From Bacteroidota bacterium (lineage in GTDB: Bacteria > Bacteroidota > Bacteroidia > Chitinophagales > Saprospiraceae), in NCBI GenBank assembly GCA_024642665.1, contig JAHEAR010000007.1, forward strand, positions 92,452 to 125,407: 32,956 nt of DNA, in the 5' to 3' direction. Of this stretch, positions 1 through 8,372 are shown piece after piece. Numbering within the stretch: position 1 is the stretch's first letter; each line of letters opens with the position of its first letter. The notes below the pieces were generated by a model. That model worked only from the letters and a program-made list of their open reading frames with translations, did not search any database and was not told the origin of the DNA. The position numbers were made by a program, and so were the translations under genes.

Positions 1-3
1 TTA

Positions 4-666
4 ATGGCTAATTTTGCCCCCCCAATGGTAGAGCAATTAGACACGCACATAGAATCTCTCATTTTCGTTGCCCAGCAACCGGTGAAAAGAGAAGATATCC
101 GATATAACCTCGAAAACGCACTTCAGGTCACCATCGATGAAGACAGTATTGATGGAGCACTGGTCCGCCTTCAGGAAAAATACTGGGATGATAGTTTCGC
201 TATAGAAATTGTAGAAGTTGCCGATGGATTCCAGTTTGTCACCAAGGGGGCATACCATCATATCGTTGGTTCTTACCTTAAACAACTGACAAAGAGAAGG
301 TTGTCAAGAGTGGCCCTGGAGACTTTGGCCATTATTGCTTATAAACAACCTGTATCTCGTTCAGAAATTGAACAAATCAGGGGGGTTAATGCCGATTACG
401 CGATCGACAAACTACTCGAAAAGGAGATGATCGAAATCGCGGGTAGATCACAGGGTCCCGGAAAACCATTATTGTACGCGACCAGCGGGAAGTTTATGGA
501 CTACTTTGGCCTTAAATCAATAGATGATCTCCCCCAACTAAAGGAATTTCAGGTGCCGGACGAAGAAATCGGTGAACAATCTTCTCTCGATGAGGTTGTT
601 TCCTTTGCACCATCATCTGATGATGCGTCCCAGTCGGAATTACGTCCGGCAGACGAATCTGAATAA
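4..666 (+). CDS. scpB: Segregation and condensation protein B (ScpB)
   Basis: ScpB is the winged-helix kleisin partner that binds ScpA and SMC to form the bacterial condensin, acting in the cytoplasm on chromosome compaction and segregation. The 220-residue protein has the family layout: an N-terminal region beginning HIESLIFVAQQPVKREDI, then the most conserved stretch around residues 100-160 with LETLAIIAYKQPVSRSEIE, IRGVNADYAIDKLLEKEMIE and GRSQGPGKPLLYATS. The last 45 residues are acidic and low in complexity, as is common in ScpB tails. The start is ambiguous: the ATG at 4 is at the window edge and another in-frame ATG at 25 (MVEQLDTHIES) fits the family equally well. The next gene begins 10 bases after the stop, so they are probably co-transcribed. 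Confidence 0.95.
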   Translation: MANFAPPMVEQLDTHIESLIFVAQQPVKREDIRYNLENALQVTIDEDSIDGALVRLQEKYWDDSFAIEIVEVADGFQFVTKGAYHHIVGSYLKQLTKRRLSRVALETLAIIAYKQPVSRSEIEQIRGVNADYAIDKLLEKEMIEIAGRSQGPGKPLLYATSGKFMDYFGLKSIDDLPQLKEFQVPDEEIGEQSSLDEVVSFAPSSDDASQSELRPADESE

Positions 667-675
667 AACTTCTAT

Positions 676-1194
676 ATGAGCGACGCCCTGGTAAATAAAA
701 TAGCGGCTAGCGGCCTCATCACACTCAAACCTGAGGAATGGGCACCACACGTTCGACCCGAATCTTTTGACCTCAAGGATCATTTGTTCATGGGACAGAT
801 TCTGAAAGAAAAGGATTTCAGGGAGATGGTAAAGACCCATGACTGGTCCCAATACCGGGAGAAGATCCTATGTGTATTTTGCTCTACGGATGCCATTATT
901 CCAAACTGGGCATTTATGCTGGTCACTTCTATGGCATCCCCTTTTACTAAAGAAGTATTTTTTGGATCTCCCGATCAATGGATTAATCAACAGGTCTTAA
1001 ATCATATAGAACAGCTGGATCTGACACCCTATACAGACCAAAAGCTTATCATCAAAGGGTGTAGTGAACAAATGGCGATTGGCCCCGATATCTATATGGC
1101 ACTCACCGGTAAACTTCTTCCGGTCGTTAAGTCATTAATGTTTGGTGAACCCTGCTCAACCGTACCGGTCTATAAACGACCCAAATCAGTCTGA
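676..1194 (+). CDS. DUF2480 family protein
   Basis: This 172-residue cytoplasmic protein matches DUF2480, a Bacteroidota family of unknown function. Recognisable parts are the N-terminal VNKIAASGLITLKPEEW, the phrase DLKDHLFMGQILKEKDFR, and the central DAIIPNWAFMLVTSMASPF, with a Cys-containing KGCSEQ near residue 130. There is no signal peptide or membrane segment. It lies 10 bases after scpB and 20 bases before murF-alr, so the three probably share a transcript. The function is not known; the family call rests on recall of sequence pattern. Confidence 0.85.
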   Translation: MSDALVNKIAASGLITLKPEEWAPHVRPESFDLKDHLFMGQILKEKDFREMVKTHDWSQYREKILCVFCSTDAIIPNWAFMLVTSMASPFTKEVFFGSPDQWINQQVLNHIEQLDLTPYTDQKLIIKGCSEQMAIGPDIYMALTGKLLPVVKSLMFGEPCSTVPVYKRPKSV

Positions 1195-1214
1195 TAATTC
1201 CCTACCTTCATGCT

Positions 1215-3668
1215 GTGTATACAGCAAAAATAATTGCTTCTTATTTTCCTGAAGGCACTCACCTTCTGTCTGATCCTGATGCCAAAATCAGCCAGCTTTG
1301 TATTGACAGCCGTAAAGCTGCATGGCAATCTCATGCCATCTTTATTGCCCTGAAAGGAGCTCGTGCCGATGGTCACCGATATATCCTGGATGCCTGGAAA
1401 CATGGTGTCAGAAATTTTCTGGTGGAGGATACGATTGATCTTACTGAGATGCCCGAAGGAAATTACATTTCAGTACCTCATGTGTTAGAAGCCTTTCATC
1501 ATATGGCTGCAGAACACCGAAAAACTTTTTCAGGAAAGGTGATCGCAATTATCGGAAGCAATGCCAAAACCTGGGTGAAGGAATGGTTGTATATGTTGAT
1601 GCACCACGATCTGGCCGTATACCGGAGCCCCGGCAGTTATAATAGTCAGGTAGGAGTGCCACTTTCTGTTTGGAATATCCCATTGGATGCAAACTTTGCC
1701 ATTATAGAAGCAGGACTTTCCAAGCCGGGTGAAATGACTAAACTTCAAAAAATAATCCGACCGGATATCGTTGTATTTACCCATTTTGGTGATGCACATG
1801 ATGAGGGTTTTGATGGAAATAAAGAAGTGAAGCTGAATGAAAAACTCATCATGTGTTCGGAAGCCACATCAATAGTTTTTCCAAAAGATCAATCGACGGT
1901 TTTCAGAAAAATAAATGAGTCTTTTCCGGCAAAAAACCATTTTACGTGGAGCCTTCAGGGGGATGGAATGGTCAATGGCACTGAAGTAAAAATGGAAGAA
2001 GGCTCTCAGGTGCAGATCAGCATTGACGATAAACATCACACCTATCATATTCCCTTTTCAGGTGTAGTGCCTGTGTCAAATAGCTTAGCTTGTGTCACCA
2101 CTTTTCTCGCGCTTGGTATACCCCTTGCACCCAGATTGAAATGGATGGCCGATCTGCGTCCTATCGATATGCGGCTAAAAGCAGAGATCGGTATTCAGGG
2201 TTGTGTGATCATCAATGACAGTTATAGTCTGGATCTCGATTCATTACAATATGCACTTGAGAGTCTTGACATCGCCGGTCAATCACAAAAGAAAACGCTG
2301 ATTCTTTCAGATCATGCAGTAGGTCGCCCGCATATTTATGAAGCACTTGCTCGCATGATTAATGGCGCCGGTATGGATAAATTAGTGTGCATTGGAAATG
2401 AGGTTAAGGTGCTTCTGCAACTTGTATCCCCTTCCATTGAAGCATATGCTTATAAGGATGTTGATGAGTTTTTTCGGCAGGGTGGGATTGCTGATTTTTA
2501 CAACGAAGTGATTCTGCTTAAAGGCGCCAGACGATTTGGATTTGAGCGCATTGCCAGAAGATTGCAATTGAAATCGCACAGCGCTGTTTTGCATGTTGAC
2601 CTTGGTGCATTGGATCACAACTTAAGATACTTTTATAGTCGTATCCATCCCGGTGTCAAAAAGATTGCAGTCGTCAAAGCAAATGCATACGGTGCCGGAA
2701 GCATGGAAGTTTGTCGCTTCCTGTCCTACCAGAATATTGATATGCTGGCTGTTGCGGTCATCGATGAAGGGGTTGAATTGCGTGAGGCAGGTATATCGAT
2801 ACCTGTGATGGTACTAAATCCTGATCCCGATGGCATGGAAAACATTCTTGAATTTAATCTTGAGCCGGAAGTTTATAATGCCTTTATTTTAAAAAAACTT
2901 CTCCGTTTGTGTTCGTTCCGTCAACAGCAGGCTGTGATACATATCAAACTTGATACGGGCACACATCGATTAGGTTTTGGGAGGGAACAAGTGAGCGAAC
3001 TCATTGAACTATTGAGTGATCAGCCATGGATTCAGGTGGGAAGTATTTTTTCACATCTGTCCGCAAGTGATGATCCAACGTTCGATGATTTTACGCTTAA
3101 GCAGATTGCTCGTTTTGAAACTTCCTACAAAGCACTTACAGATGGATTAGGGTATACACCTCCTCGTCATGTGCTGAGCACTGCGGGTATTCTTCGCTTC
3201 CCTCAATTTCAGTTTGAAATGGTTCGACTTGGTATCGGCTTGTATGGTGTCGGATTGCCGGAGCATAAGGAGCTTATGCCGGTGCATAGTTTGAAAGCCC
3301 GAATTCTACATATTCAGAATATTGATCCTGGTGAATCCGTCAGCTATTCCAGAAGTTTTATCACCGATCGATCACGAACAATAGCCACTGTCAATCTTGG
3401 TTATGCCGATGGCCTTCCGCGTGTAGCAGGGGATGTTGGTTGCTCCTTTTTATTGCATGGGCAGCAAGCGCCTATCATCGGAAGGGTCTGTATGGATATG
3501 ACAATGATAGATGTATCCGATATTCCTGAGGCCGGTATAGGTGATGAGGTGATCGTATTCGACAAAACGCAATCATTGGAAGTTCTCGCCAAAGCATGTG
3601 GCACGATTCCCTATGAGATTCTCACACACCTCAATCTGCGGATCCGGAAGGTGTATGAGCATGGATAA
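1215..3668 (+). CDS. murF-alr: Bifunctional MurF / alanine racemase fusion
   Basis: A fusion typical of Bacteroidota. The MurF half (about residues 1-450) would add D-Ala-D-Ala to UDP-MurNAc-tripeptide, and the Alr half (about 455-817) would make D-alanine using PLP, both in the cytoplasm. Alr looks intact: PLP lysine in AVVKANAYGAGS, KLDTGTHRLGF, FSHLSASDDP, RLGIGLYG, VSYSRSF, NLGYADGLPR and GRVCMDMTMIDV. The MurF half keeps the fold (YNSQVGVPLSVWNIP, AIIEAGLSKPGEM, AHDEGF), but the ATP loop reads IGSNAKT where GSNGKT is usual, and the usual DSYN reads DSYS. The start is GTG at 1215, because the protein then begins MYTAKIIASYFPEG as relatives do and no in-frame ATG lies upstream. Whether the ligase half still works is uncertain. 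Confidence 0.93.
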   Translation: MYTAKIIASYFPEGTHLLSDPDAKISQLCIDSRKAAWQSHAIFIALKGARADGHRYILDAWKHGVRNFLVEDTIDLTEMPEGNYISVPHVLEAFHHMAAEHRKTFSGKVIAIIGSNAKTWVKEWLYMLMHHDLAVYRSPGSYNSQVGVPLSVWNIPLDANFAIIEAGLSKPGEMTKLQKIIRPDIVVFTHFGDAHDEGFDGNKEVKLNEKLIMCSEATSIVFPKDQSTVFRKINESFPAKNHFTWSLQGDGMVNGTEVKMEEGSQVQISIDDKHHTYHIPFSGVVPVSNSLACVTTFLALGIPLAPRLKWMADLRPIDMRLKAEIGIQGCVIINDSYSLDLDSLQYALESLDIAGQSQKKTLILSDHAVGRPHIYEALARMINGAGMDKLVCIGNEVKVLLQLVSPSIEAYAYKDVDEFFRQGGIADFYNEVILLKGARRFGFERIARRLQLKSHSAVLHVDLGALDHNLRYFYSRIHPGVKKIAVVKANAYGAGSMEVCRFLSYQNIDMLAVAVIDEGVELREAGISIPVMVLNPDPDGMENILEFNLEPEVYNAFILKKLLRLCSFRQQQAVIHIKLDTGTHRLGFGREQVSELIELLSDQPWIQVGSIFSHLSASDDPTFDDFTLKQIARFETSYKALTDGLGYTPPRHVLSTAGILRFPQFQFEMVRLGIGLYGVGLPEHKELMPVHSLKARILHIQNIDPGESVSYSRSFITDRSRTIATVNLGYADGLPRVAGDVGCSFLLHGQQAPIIGRVCMDMTMIDVSDIPEAGIGDEVIVFDKTQSLEVLAKACGTIPYEILTHLNLRIRKVYEHG

Positions 3669-3795
3669 TGGGCCCCGGAGTTCTATTAGGCCTTAAAGTA
3701 AGGAAAGAGGGCCTTTCTATCGGTTCATAAATGCAGTGTTAATCAAGTGTTACCAAGTGCTTTATAGCCAGTATTTTCCCTAAAAAAATCGTCTA

Positions 3796-3829
3796 TTTGG
3801 CGGGTTCAGCCGATTTATGGCTATTTTTG
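3796..3829 (+). promoter_or_regulatory. Putative Bacteroidota-type promoter for the PPIase operon
   Basis: TTTG at 3796-3799 and TATTTTTG at 3822-3829 fit the Bacteroidota primary-sigma pattern (TTTG near -33, TAnnTTTG near -7), separated by 22 bases, within the reported spacing range. The predicted start near 3836 leaves a leader of about 27 bases before the ATG at 3863. This is the only clear promoter-like pair in the 194-base gap after murF-alr, and I saw no convincing terminator for murF-alr there. Confidence 0.55.
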
Positions 3830-3862
3830 CGCCCTTAATTCTACATAACAATTTATCTGCCC

Positions 3863-5809
3863 ATGAGATTTCTTTTGTTTTTGACCTTAGCGTCCCTTCT
3901 TTCCTTAGGTCATATGAATGGTCAATCCGATGATCCGGTTCTTTTTACAATAGATGGTAAATCAGTAAACACCTCGGAATTCTCGTATATCTACGAAAAG
4001 AATAATCGAGAAGACGCTGATTATTCTGAAGCCAGCCTGGACGAATATCTGGATCTGTATACGAAGTTTAAGCTGAAAGTGAGAGAAGCTTATGCCATGC
4101 AACTCGATACTATACCTCAATTGCAAGCTGAGTTAGCCGGTTATCGAAAGCAATTAGCCAATAGTTATCTGACCGATAAGGAAATTACGGAACGATTGGT
4201 GGAAGAGGCCTTTGAGCGGATGGAATCGGATGTACATGTATCTCATATACTGGTGAAGCGAAATACTATGGATCCGGCGGACACCCTTAAAGCATATCAG
4301 AAGATACAGGCTGCCTACCAAAGACTGATGAATGGCGAATCATGGAATACCGTCGTTTCTGATGTATCTGAAGATTCTGGGTCCAGAAACTTTGGCGGTG
4401 ACATTGGGTATATTACGGCACTTCTACCGAATGGTTTTTATGCTTTTGAAACAGCTGCCTATACTACACCCGTCGGTGGATTTTCGAAACCTATTCCAAC
4501 GGAACTCGGATATCATATTGTCAAAGTACTTGATATAAGAAAACCGGCTCGGGGCGAAATGGATATTGCTCATATATTATTAAGAACAAAAAAAGATGGC
4601 AGTGATAGTCAGGCTGTTTTGGCCAGAATGCAGAGCATTCATGAGAAATTGGATGGAGGAGCCGCGTTTGAGTTATTAGCTAAAGAATTTTCAGAAGATA
4701 AAGCTACCGGCGAGCGCGGTGGTGGCATTGGATCTATTTCTATCAATCAATATGAAGCCGCATTTGAAAATGCCGTTTTTGCCTTACAAAATGATGGAGA
4801 CTACACAGAGCCGGTTCGCTCCTCCCTCGGTTGGCACATCATCAAGCGCCTTCGGATGAGACCGGTCAAAAGCCTTGAAGCCTCACGAAAAAAGATTGAG
4901 ACACAAATCAGCAGAGATGAACGGATCGCCATAGCACGTCAATCGATGGTGGTTCGTATAAAACGGGATGCGGGTTACGCTTTGGATCAGACAGTGTATA
5001 CCGAGTTTGTGGCCAATGCCGGCGATAATCTCCAAACTTACCGATGGCAAGTGCCAAAGTTGGAAACACGTACCCTGATCACTTTAGGTGGTGAAACCTA
5101 TTCAAACATAGATTTCGGAAACTATGTCTTAAGTAATGCGCGGGCACGCATGGGAGCCGCGAAAGGCACCGACAATCAAATAATACTCGATAGGGTGTTG
5201 GCCGATTTTGTTGAAGAAAAAGCGCTTTATTTTGAAGAGCAAAATTTATCAAATAAATATCCGGAATTCAAATCGCTGATGCGAGAGTATGAAGAGGGTA
5301 TTCTTCTTTTTGAAGCAACAAAGATTAATGTTTGGGATCGCGCCAGTAAAGATTCTGCAGGTTTGGCAGAATTCCATGCCGCACACCGAATGGATTACAT
5401 GTGGGATGAACGTGTTGAAGTAGCTACGGTCACCCTTGATTCTGCATCCTTGTCAAGCCTTCCTTCCATTAAAAAATGGGCCCAATCCAAATCACTCGAA
5501 GCCGTCGCAGAGAAAGCTGCAAAAAAGAAAATCAATATGCAGGTGACGAGAAAGATTTATCAGAAAGAAGATGCGCTTCCTTTTGGACTGACCTGGGCAG
5601 AAAATCAACGAGCGGATCTTCCTGAGGGCAATGGTTTTGCGACAGTGGAGAGAATTATTCCGCCTACTCCGAAGAAGCTGGAAGAAGCGATGGGTTATAT
5701 TATAGCCGATTATCAGGATCAGTTAGAAAAAGACTGGGTCGCCTCACTACAGAAGAAATACCCTGTTCAGGTGAATGAAGCTGCCTTGAGGAGTCTTGTT
5801 AGAAAATAG
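3863..5809 (+). CDS. Periplasmic peptidylprolyl isomerase with two parvulin domains
   Basis: An exported PpiC/SurA-type folding factor of 648 residues. A signal peptide covers residues 1-21 (hydrophobic FLLFLTLASLLSLG, cleavage near GQS). An N-terminal helical chaperone region follows (to about 120). Two parvulin domains then begin at VHVSHILVKR (about 130) and MDIAHILLRTK (about 235), each with the typical end FGGDIGYI...GYHIVKVLD and GGGIGSIS...GWHIIKRL. The remaining 280 residues are helical with no domain I can name. It is expected to chaperone outer-membrane proteins, with cis-trans prolyl isomerisation by the two domains. It leads a three-gene operon with two related folding factors. 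Confidence 0.88.
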   Translation: MRFLLFLTLASLLSLGHMNGQSDDPVLFTIDGKSVNTSEFSYIYEKNNREDADYSEASLDEYLDLYTKFKLKVREAYAMQLDTIPQLQAELAGYRKQLANSYLTDKEITERLVEEAFERMESDVHVSHILVKRNTMDPADTLKAYQKIQAAYQRLMNGESWNTVVSDVSEDSGSRNFGGDIGYITALLPNGFYAFETAAYTTPVGGFSKPIPTELGYHIVKVLDIRKPARGEMDIAHILLRTKKDGSDSQAVLARMQSIHEKLDGGAAFELLAKEFSEDKATGERGGGIGSISINQYEAAFENAVFALQNDGDYTEPVRSSLGWHIIKRLRMRPVKSLEASRKKIETQISRDERIAIARQSMVVRIKRDAGYALDQTVYTEFVANAGDNLQTYRWQVPKLETRTLITLGGETYSNIDFGNYVLSNARARMGAAKGTDNQIILDRVLADFVEEKALYFEEQNLSNKYPEFKSLMREYEEGILLFEATKINVWDRASKDSAGLAEFHAAHRMDYMWDERVEVATVTLDSASLSSLPSIKKWAQSKSLEAVAEKAAKKKINMQVTRKIYQKEDALPFGLTWAENQRADLPEGNGFATVERIIPPTPKKLEEAMGYIIADYQDQLEKDWVASLQKKYPVQVNEAALRSLVRK

Positions 5810-5830
5810 TTTTACAGGCCAGGCCTAAGG

Positions 5831-6694
5831 ATGAAAGGAGTTCTTTTTTACATAGCTGTTTTTTGTGTCGGTAGCCTGGTGGCATGTAAAAGTGAATCTC
5901 CTCCTGAGGAAGTTGTTCCCGAACCGGTTTTATTGGCTCAGGTTTTTAACTACAAACTTTACTACAGCGATATAAAAGAGCTCATCCAGGGATACGAAAA
6001 TGAGCGCGATAGTATTCAACAGGTGCGATCCCTGACCGAACACTGGGTTCGGGACAGGTTGATTCTGGTGGAAGCTGAGAAGAAGTTTCCAAAAGAGGCC
6101 AATATGGAGCAGCTGCTGGAAGACTATCGACAATCGCTGCTTCGCCATTTTTTTGAGCAAAAGACCTTGGAGGAGCAATTGGATACGGTCATTACCGAAG
6201 CAGATTTACTGACTTATTATGAGGCCAATAAGGAGCTGCATCGGTTACAATCCGGAATTCTCAGAGGGTATTATTTCAAAATCAAACGCCCGGAGTCAAA
6301 AAAGGATAATATTTTAAAGCTCTGGAAAGGATTCCCGCAAAAGAATAGAGATGAAATCCTTAGCTATACACTAGCCAATGGATTGACCAATTGGTCTGAT
6401 TCCTCAGAATGGCATGAGATGAAAATGGTGACCCAGCTGTTTCCGGAAGGTACACTTTCTCCCGGCGCAATTCGTTCTAATCAAAGCGTCATGCGTGAGG
6501 ATAGGGATTATATTTATCTGCTTTATCCACTAGAGGTATATCAGGAAAATGATGTAGCGCCACTGGATAGAATTCGGGAGCATGCCGCAAGGTTTATTCT
6601 GCATCAGCGTGAACTCGAACTGCTGGAGAAAATAAAAAAAGAAATTTACGACCGGGATATTCAGGATGAACGGGTTAAAATCTATAATGAATGA
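5831..6694 (+). CDS. SurA-like lipoprotein without a recognisable PPIase domain
   Basis: A 287-residue lipoprotein. The N-terminus MKGVLFYIAVFCVGSLVAC has a lipobox ending at Cys19, followed by an acidic and proline-rich linker (KSESPPEEVVPEP). The rest is charged and helical, with the pattern of a SurA/PpiC N-terminal chaperone domain (LIQGYENERDSIQQ, VRDRLILVEAEKKFP), but I see no HILV/GGDLG parvulin signature. It lies between two PPIase genes: 21 bases follow the upstream stop, and its own stop overlaps the next start as ATGA. It is probably a membrane-anchored chaperone partner of its neighbours; that role is inferred from position and fold pattern. Confidence 0.75.
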   Translation: MKGVLFYIAVFCVGSLVACKSESPPEEVVPEPVLLAQVFNYKLYYSDIKELIQGYENERDSIQQVRSLTEHWVRDRLILVEAEKKFPKEANMEQLLEDYRQSLLRHFFEQKTLEEQLDTVITEADLLTYYEANKELHRLQSGILRGYYFKIKRPESKKDNILKLWKGFPQKNRDEILSYTLANGLTNWSDSSEWHEMKMVTQLFPEGTLSPGAIRSNQSVMREDRDYIYLLYPLEVYQENDVAPLDRIREHAARFILHQRELELLEKIKKEIYDRDIQDERVKIYNE

Positions 6695-8061
6695 AAATGT
6701 TGAGCAATAGTTTTTTACTTACCCTTTGTGCATGGCTGATAGTCGGAGTGCTTTCGGCACAGGACACCCTCGTGCTCGATAAGATCATCGCAAAGGTTGG
6801 GAGCGAAGTAATATTTCATTCTGAAGTAGAAGAGCAAATGGCCATGGCCAGGGAACGAAAACAAAATCCTGGACAGAAAGACCAGTGCCAGATATTAGAA
6901 AGTCTGATGGCCCAATCTATGTTGGTACATTATGCCAAAATCGATAGTGTGGCCGTGACCGATGCCGAAGTAGATGGGGAAATAGATGCGCGTATGAACC
7001 AGATTCTGGCGTATATGAATAATGATCGCAAGTTATTTCAAGAGGTATATGGACAAACCGTCAGTGAAATGCGAGAGCAGGTCAAAGAGGATATGAAACG
7101 AAAACTTTTGGGTGATCGTATGCAGGCGCAGGTGATGGACAATGCGGATGTGACCCCTGCCGATGTACTGACATTTTTTCATAGTATTCCAACCGACAGC
7201 CTGCCTTATTTCAATGCAGAAGTAGAATTAGCGGAGATTGTCGGATATCCCGAAGTCAATTTAGAAGAACAGGAAAAAGCCCTTGAGAAAATTGGTAAAA
7301 TAAAAGCGGAATTGAAGTCCGGTGAGGATTTTGCTACTCTGGCCAGAAAATATTCTGAAGACGGAAGTGCAAGGGATGGTGGAGACCTCGGTTGGACCAC
7401 CAGAGGGAGTTTCGTACCGGAGTTTGAGGCTGCGGCATTTCAATTGGAGGTGAATGAAACATCTGATATTGTCGAGACTGATTTTGGTTATCACCTCATC
7501 CAATTGTTGGAGCGAAGAGGAAATTCAATTCATTCGCGTCATATTTTGATTCGACCAAAAATAACGAAAGAAGATCTCAAGTTAATTCAAGATCGATTAG
7601 ACTCGGTACGCATGCTGATTCTGACCGATAAAATATCCTTTGTGGATGCAGTAGCAAAATATGGCGATAGCAAAGTACAGAGCTATACCAATAATGGACG
7701 AATGATCAATGCAAAAACTAATAATACCTTTTTTGAAACAGGTGATGTCGATAGCGAAATCTTCTTTAGCATCGATACGCTTGAGATTGGTGAAATAACA
7801 CCTCCCATTGAGTATCGAACGCCCCTCGGCGATTACTCCTATAAGATTGTTCAACTTCAGGGACGGACATCACCACATCAGGCAAATTTAAAACAGGATT
7901 ACAGTCGCATTCAGGCCGCCGCCCGCGAGAGTAAGCGTAATGAGGTCTTTGGTATTTGGGTGGACAAGCATATACCAAATACGTATATCGTTATTGACCC
8001 TCAGTACAAAGATTGTGAGGATATAGCCCGATGGCAGGCGCAGTGGATGACCGGGAGATAG
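6691..8061 (+). CDS. SurA-like periplasmic chaperone / peptidylprolyl isomerase
   Basis: A 456-residue exported protein with a signal peptide at residues 1-23 (LLTLCAWLIVGVLSAQ). A SurA N-terminal domain follows, starting LDKIIAKVGSEVIFHSEVE, which is the most telling motif and is shared with SurA. A parvulin domain lies at about 175-270 (LARKYSEDGSARDGGDLGW, FGYHLIQLLERRG) and a second, less conserved one starts at SRHILIRPK (about 280). It should protect and fold outer-membrane proteins in the periplasm. Translation is coupled to the preceding lipoprotein by a 4-base ATGA overlap. The gene is followed directly by a degenerate repeat block, whereas in other Bacteroidota I recall a MoxR-type ATPase gene here. 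Confidence 0.88.
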   Translation: MKMLSNSFLLTLCAWLIVGVLSAQDTLVLDKIIAKVGSEVIFHSEVEEQMAMARERKQNPGQKDQCQILESLMAQSMLVHYAKIDSVAVTDAEVDGEIDARMNQILAYMNNDRKLFQEVYGQTVSEMREQVKEDMKRKLLGDRMQAQVMDNADVTPADVLTFFHSIPTDSLPYFNAEVELAEIVGYPEVNLEEQEKALEKIGKIKAELKSGEDFATLARKYSEDGSARDGGDLGWTTRGSFVPEFEAAAFQLEVNETSDIVETDFGYHLIQLLERRGNSIHSRHILIRPKITKEDLKLIQDRLDSVRMLILTDKISFVDAVAKYGDSKVQSYTNNGRMINAKTNNTFFETGDVDSEIFFSIDTLEIGEITPPIEYRTPLGDYSYKIVQLQGRTSPHQANLKQDYSRIQAAARESKRNEVFGIWVDKHIPNTYIVIDPQYKDCEDIARWQAQWMTGR

Positions 8062-8340
8062 GCGAAGGGCAAAGGGCGCAGGGCGCAGAGTAAAGGGCGA
8101 AGGGCAGGAAGCGAAGAGGTGAGGAGTGAGAGGTCAGTGGTGAGTAGTCAGTGGTGAGTAACCCCGAGCATCTCAGGTCTATAAATCTCAGGTTTCATGA
8201 TATTAAATGGTTATGAAGGTTAAAAGGGTTATGAAGGTTAGGACAATTAAATCCCAGGTCCCAGGTCTGCAAATCCCAGGTCTATAAGTCTCAGTTGTCG
8301 CGTCATGTGTCTAAAAATCCCAGGTCTCGTATCCAGCATG
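8062..8340 (+). repeat. Two-part degenerate intergenic repeat block, copy 1
   Basis: The 311 bases between the surA-like gene and the next gene hold no gene. Part A (8062-8160) is G/A-rich with short tandem units such as AAAGGGCGCAGGGCGCAG and GTGAGTAGTCAGTGGTGAGTA. Part B (8166-8340) repeats a unit resembling CCCAGGTCTATAAGTCTCAG five or six times. Between them GGTTATGAAGGTTA occurs twice (8209-8222 and 8227-8240). The same A-then-B order in the same orientation recurs after the next gene (10155-10344). Confidence 0.85.
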
Positions 8341-8372
8341 AATGCATCACTAACTGCCTAATAAAATAAAAA

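Noticed and set aside
8062-8340. Repeated units resembling a CRISPR array
   Set aside because: Units are degenerate, irregularly spaced and without unique spacers of constant length; no cas genes are nearby.
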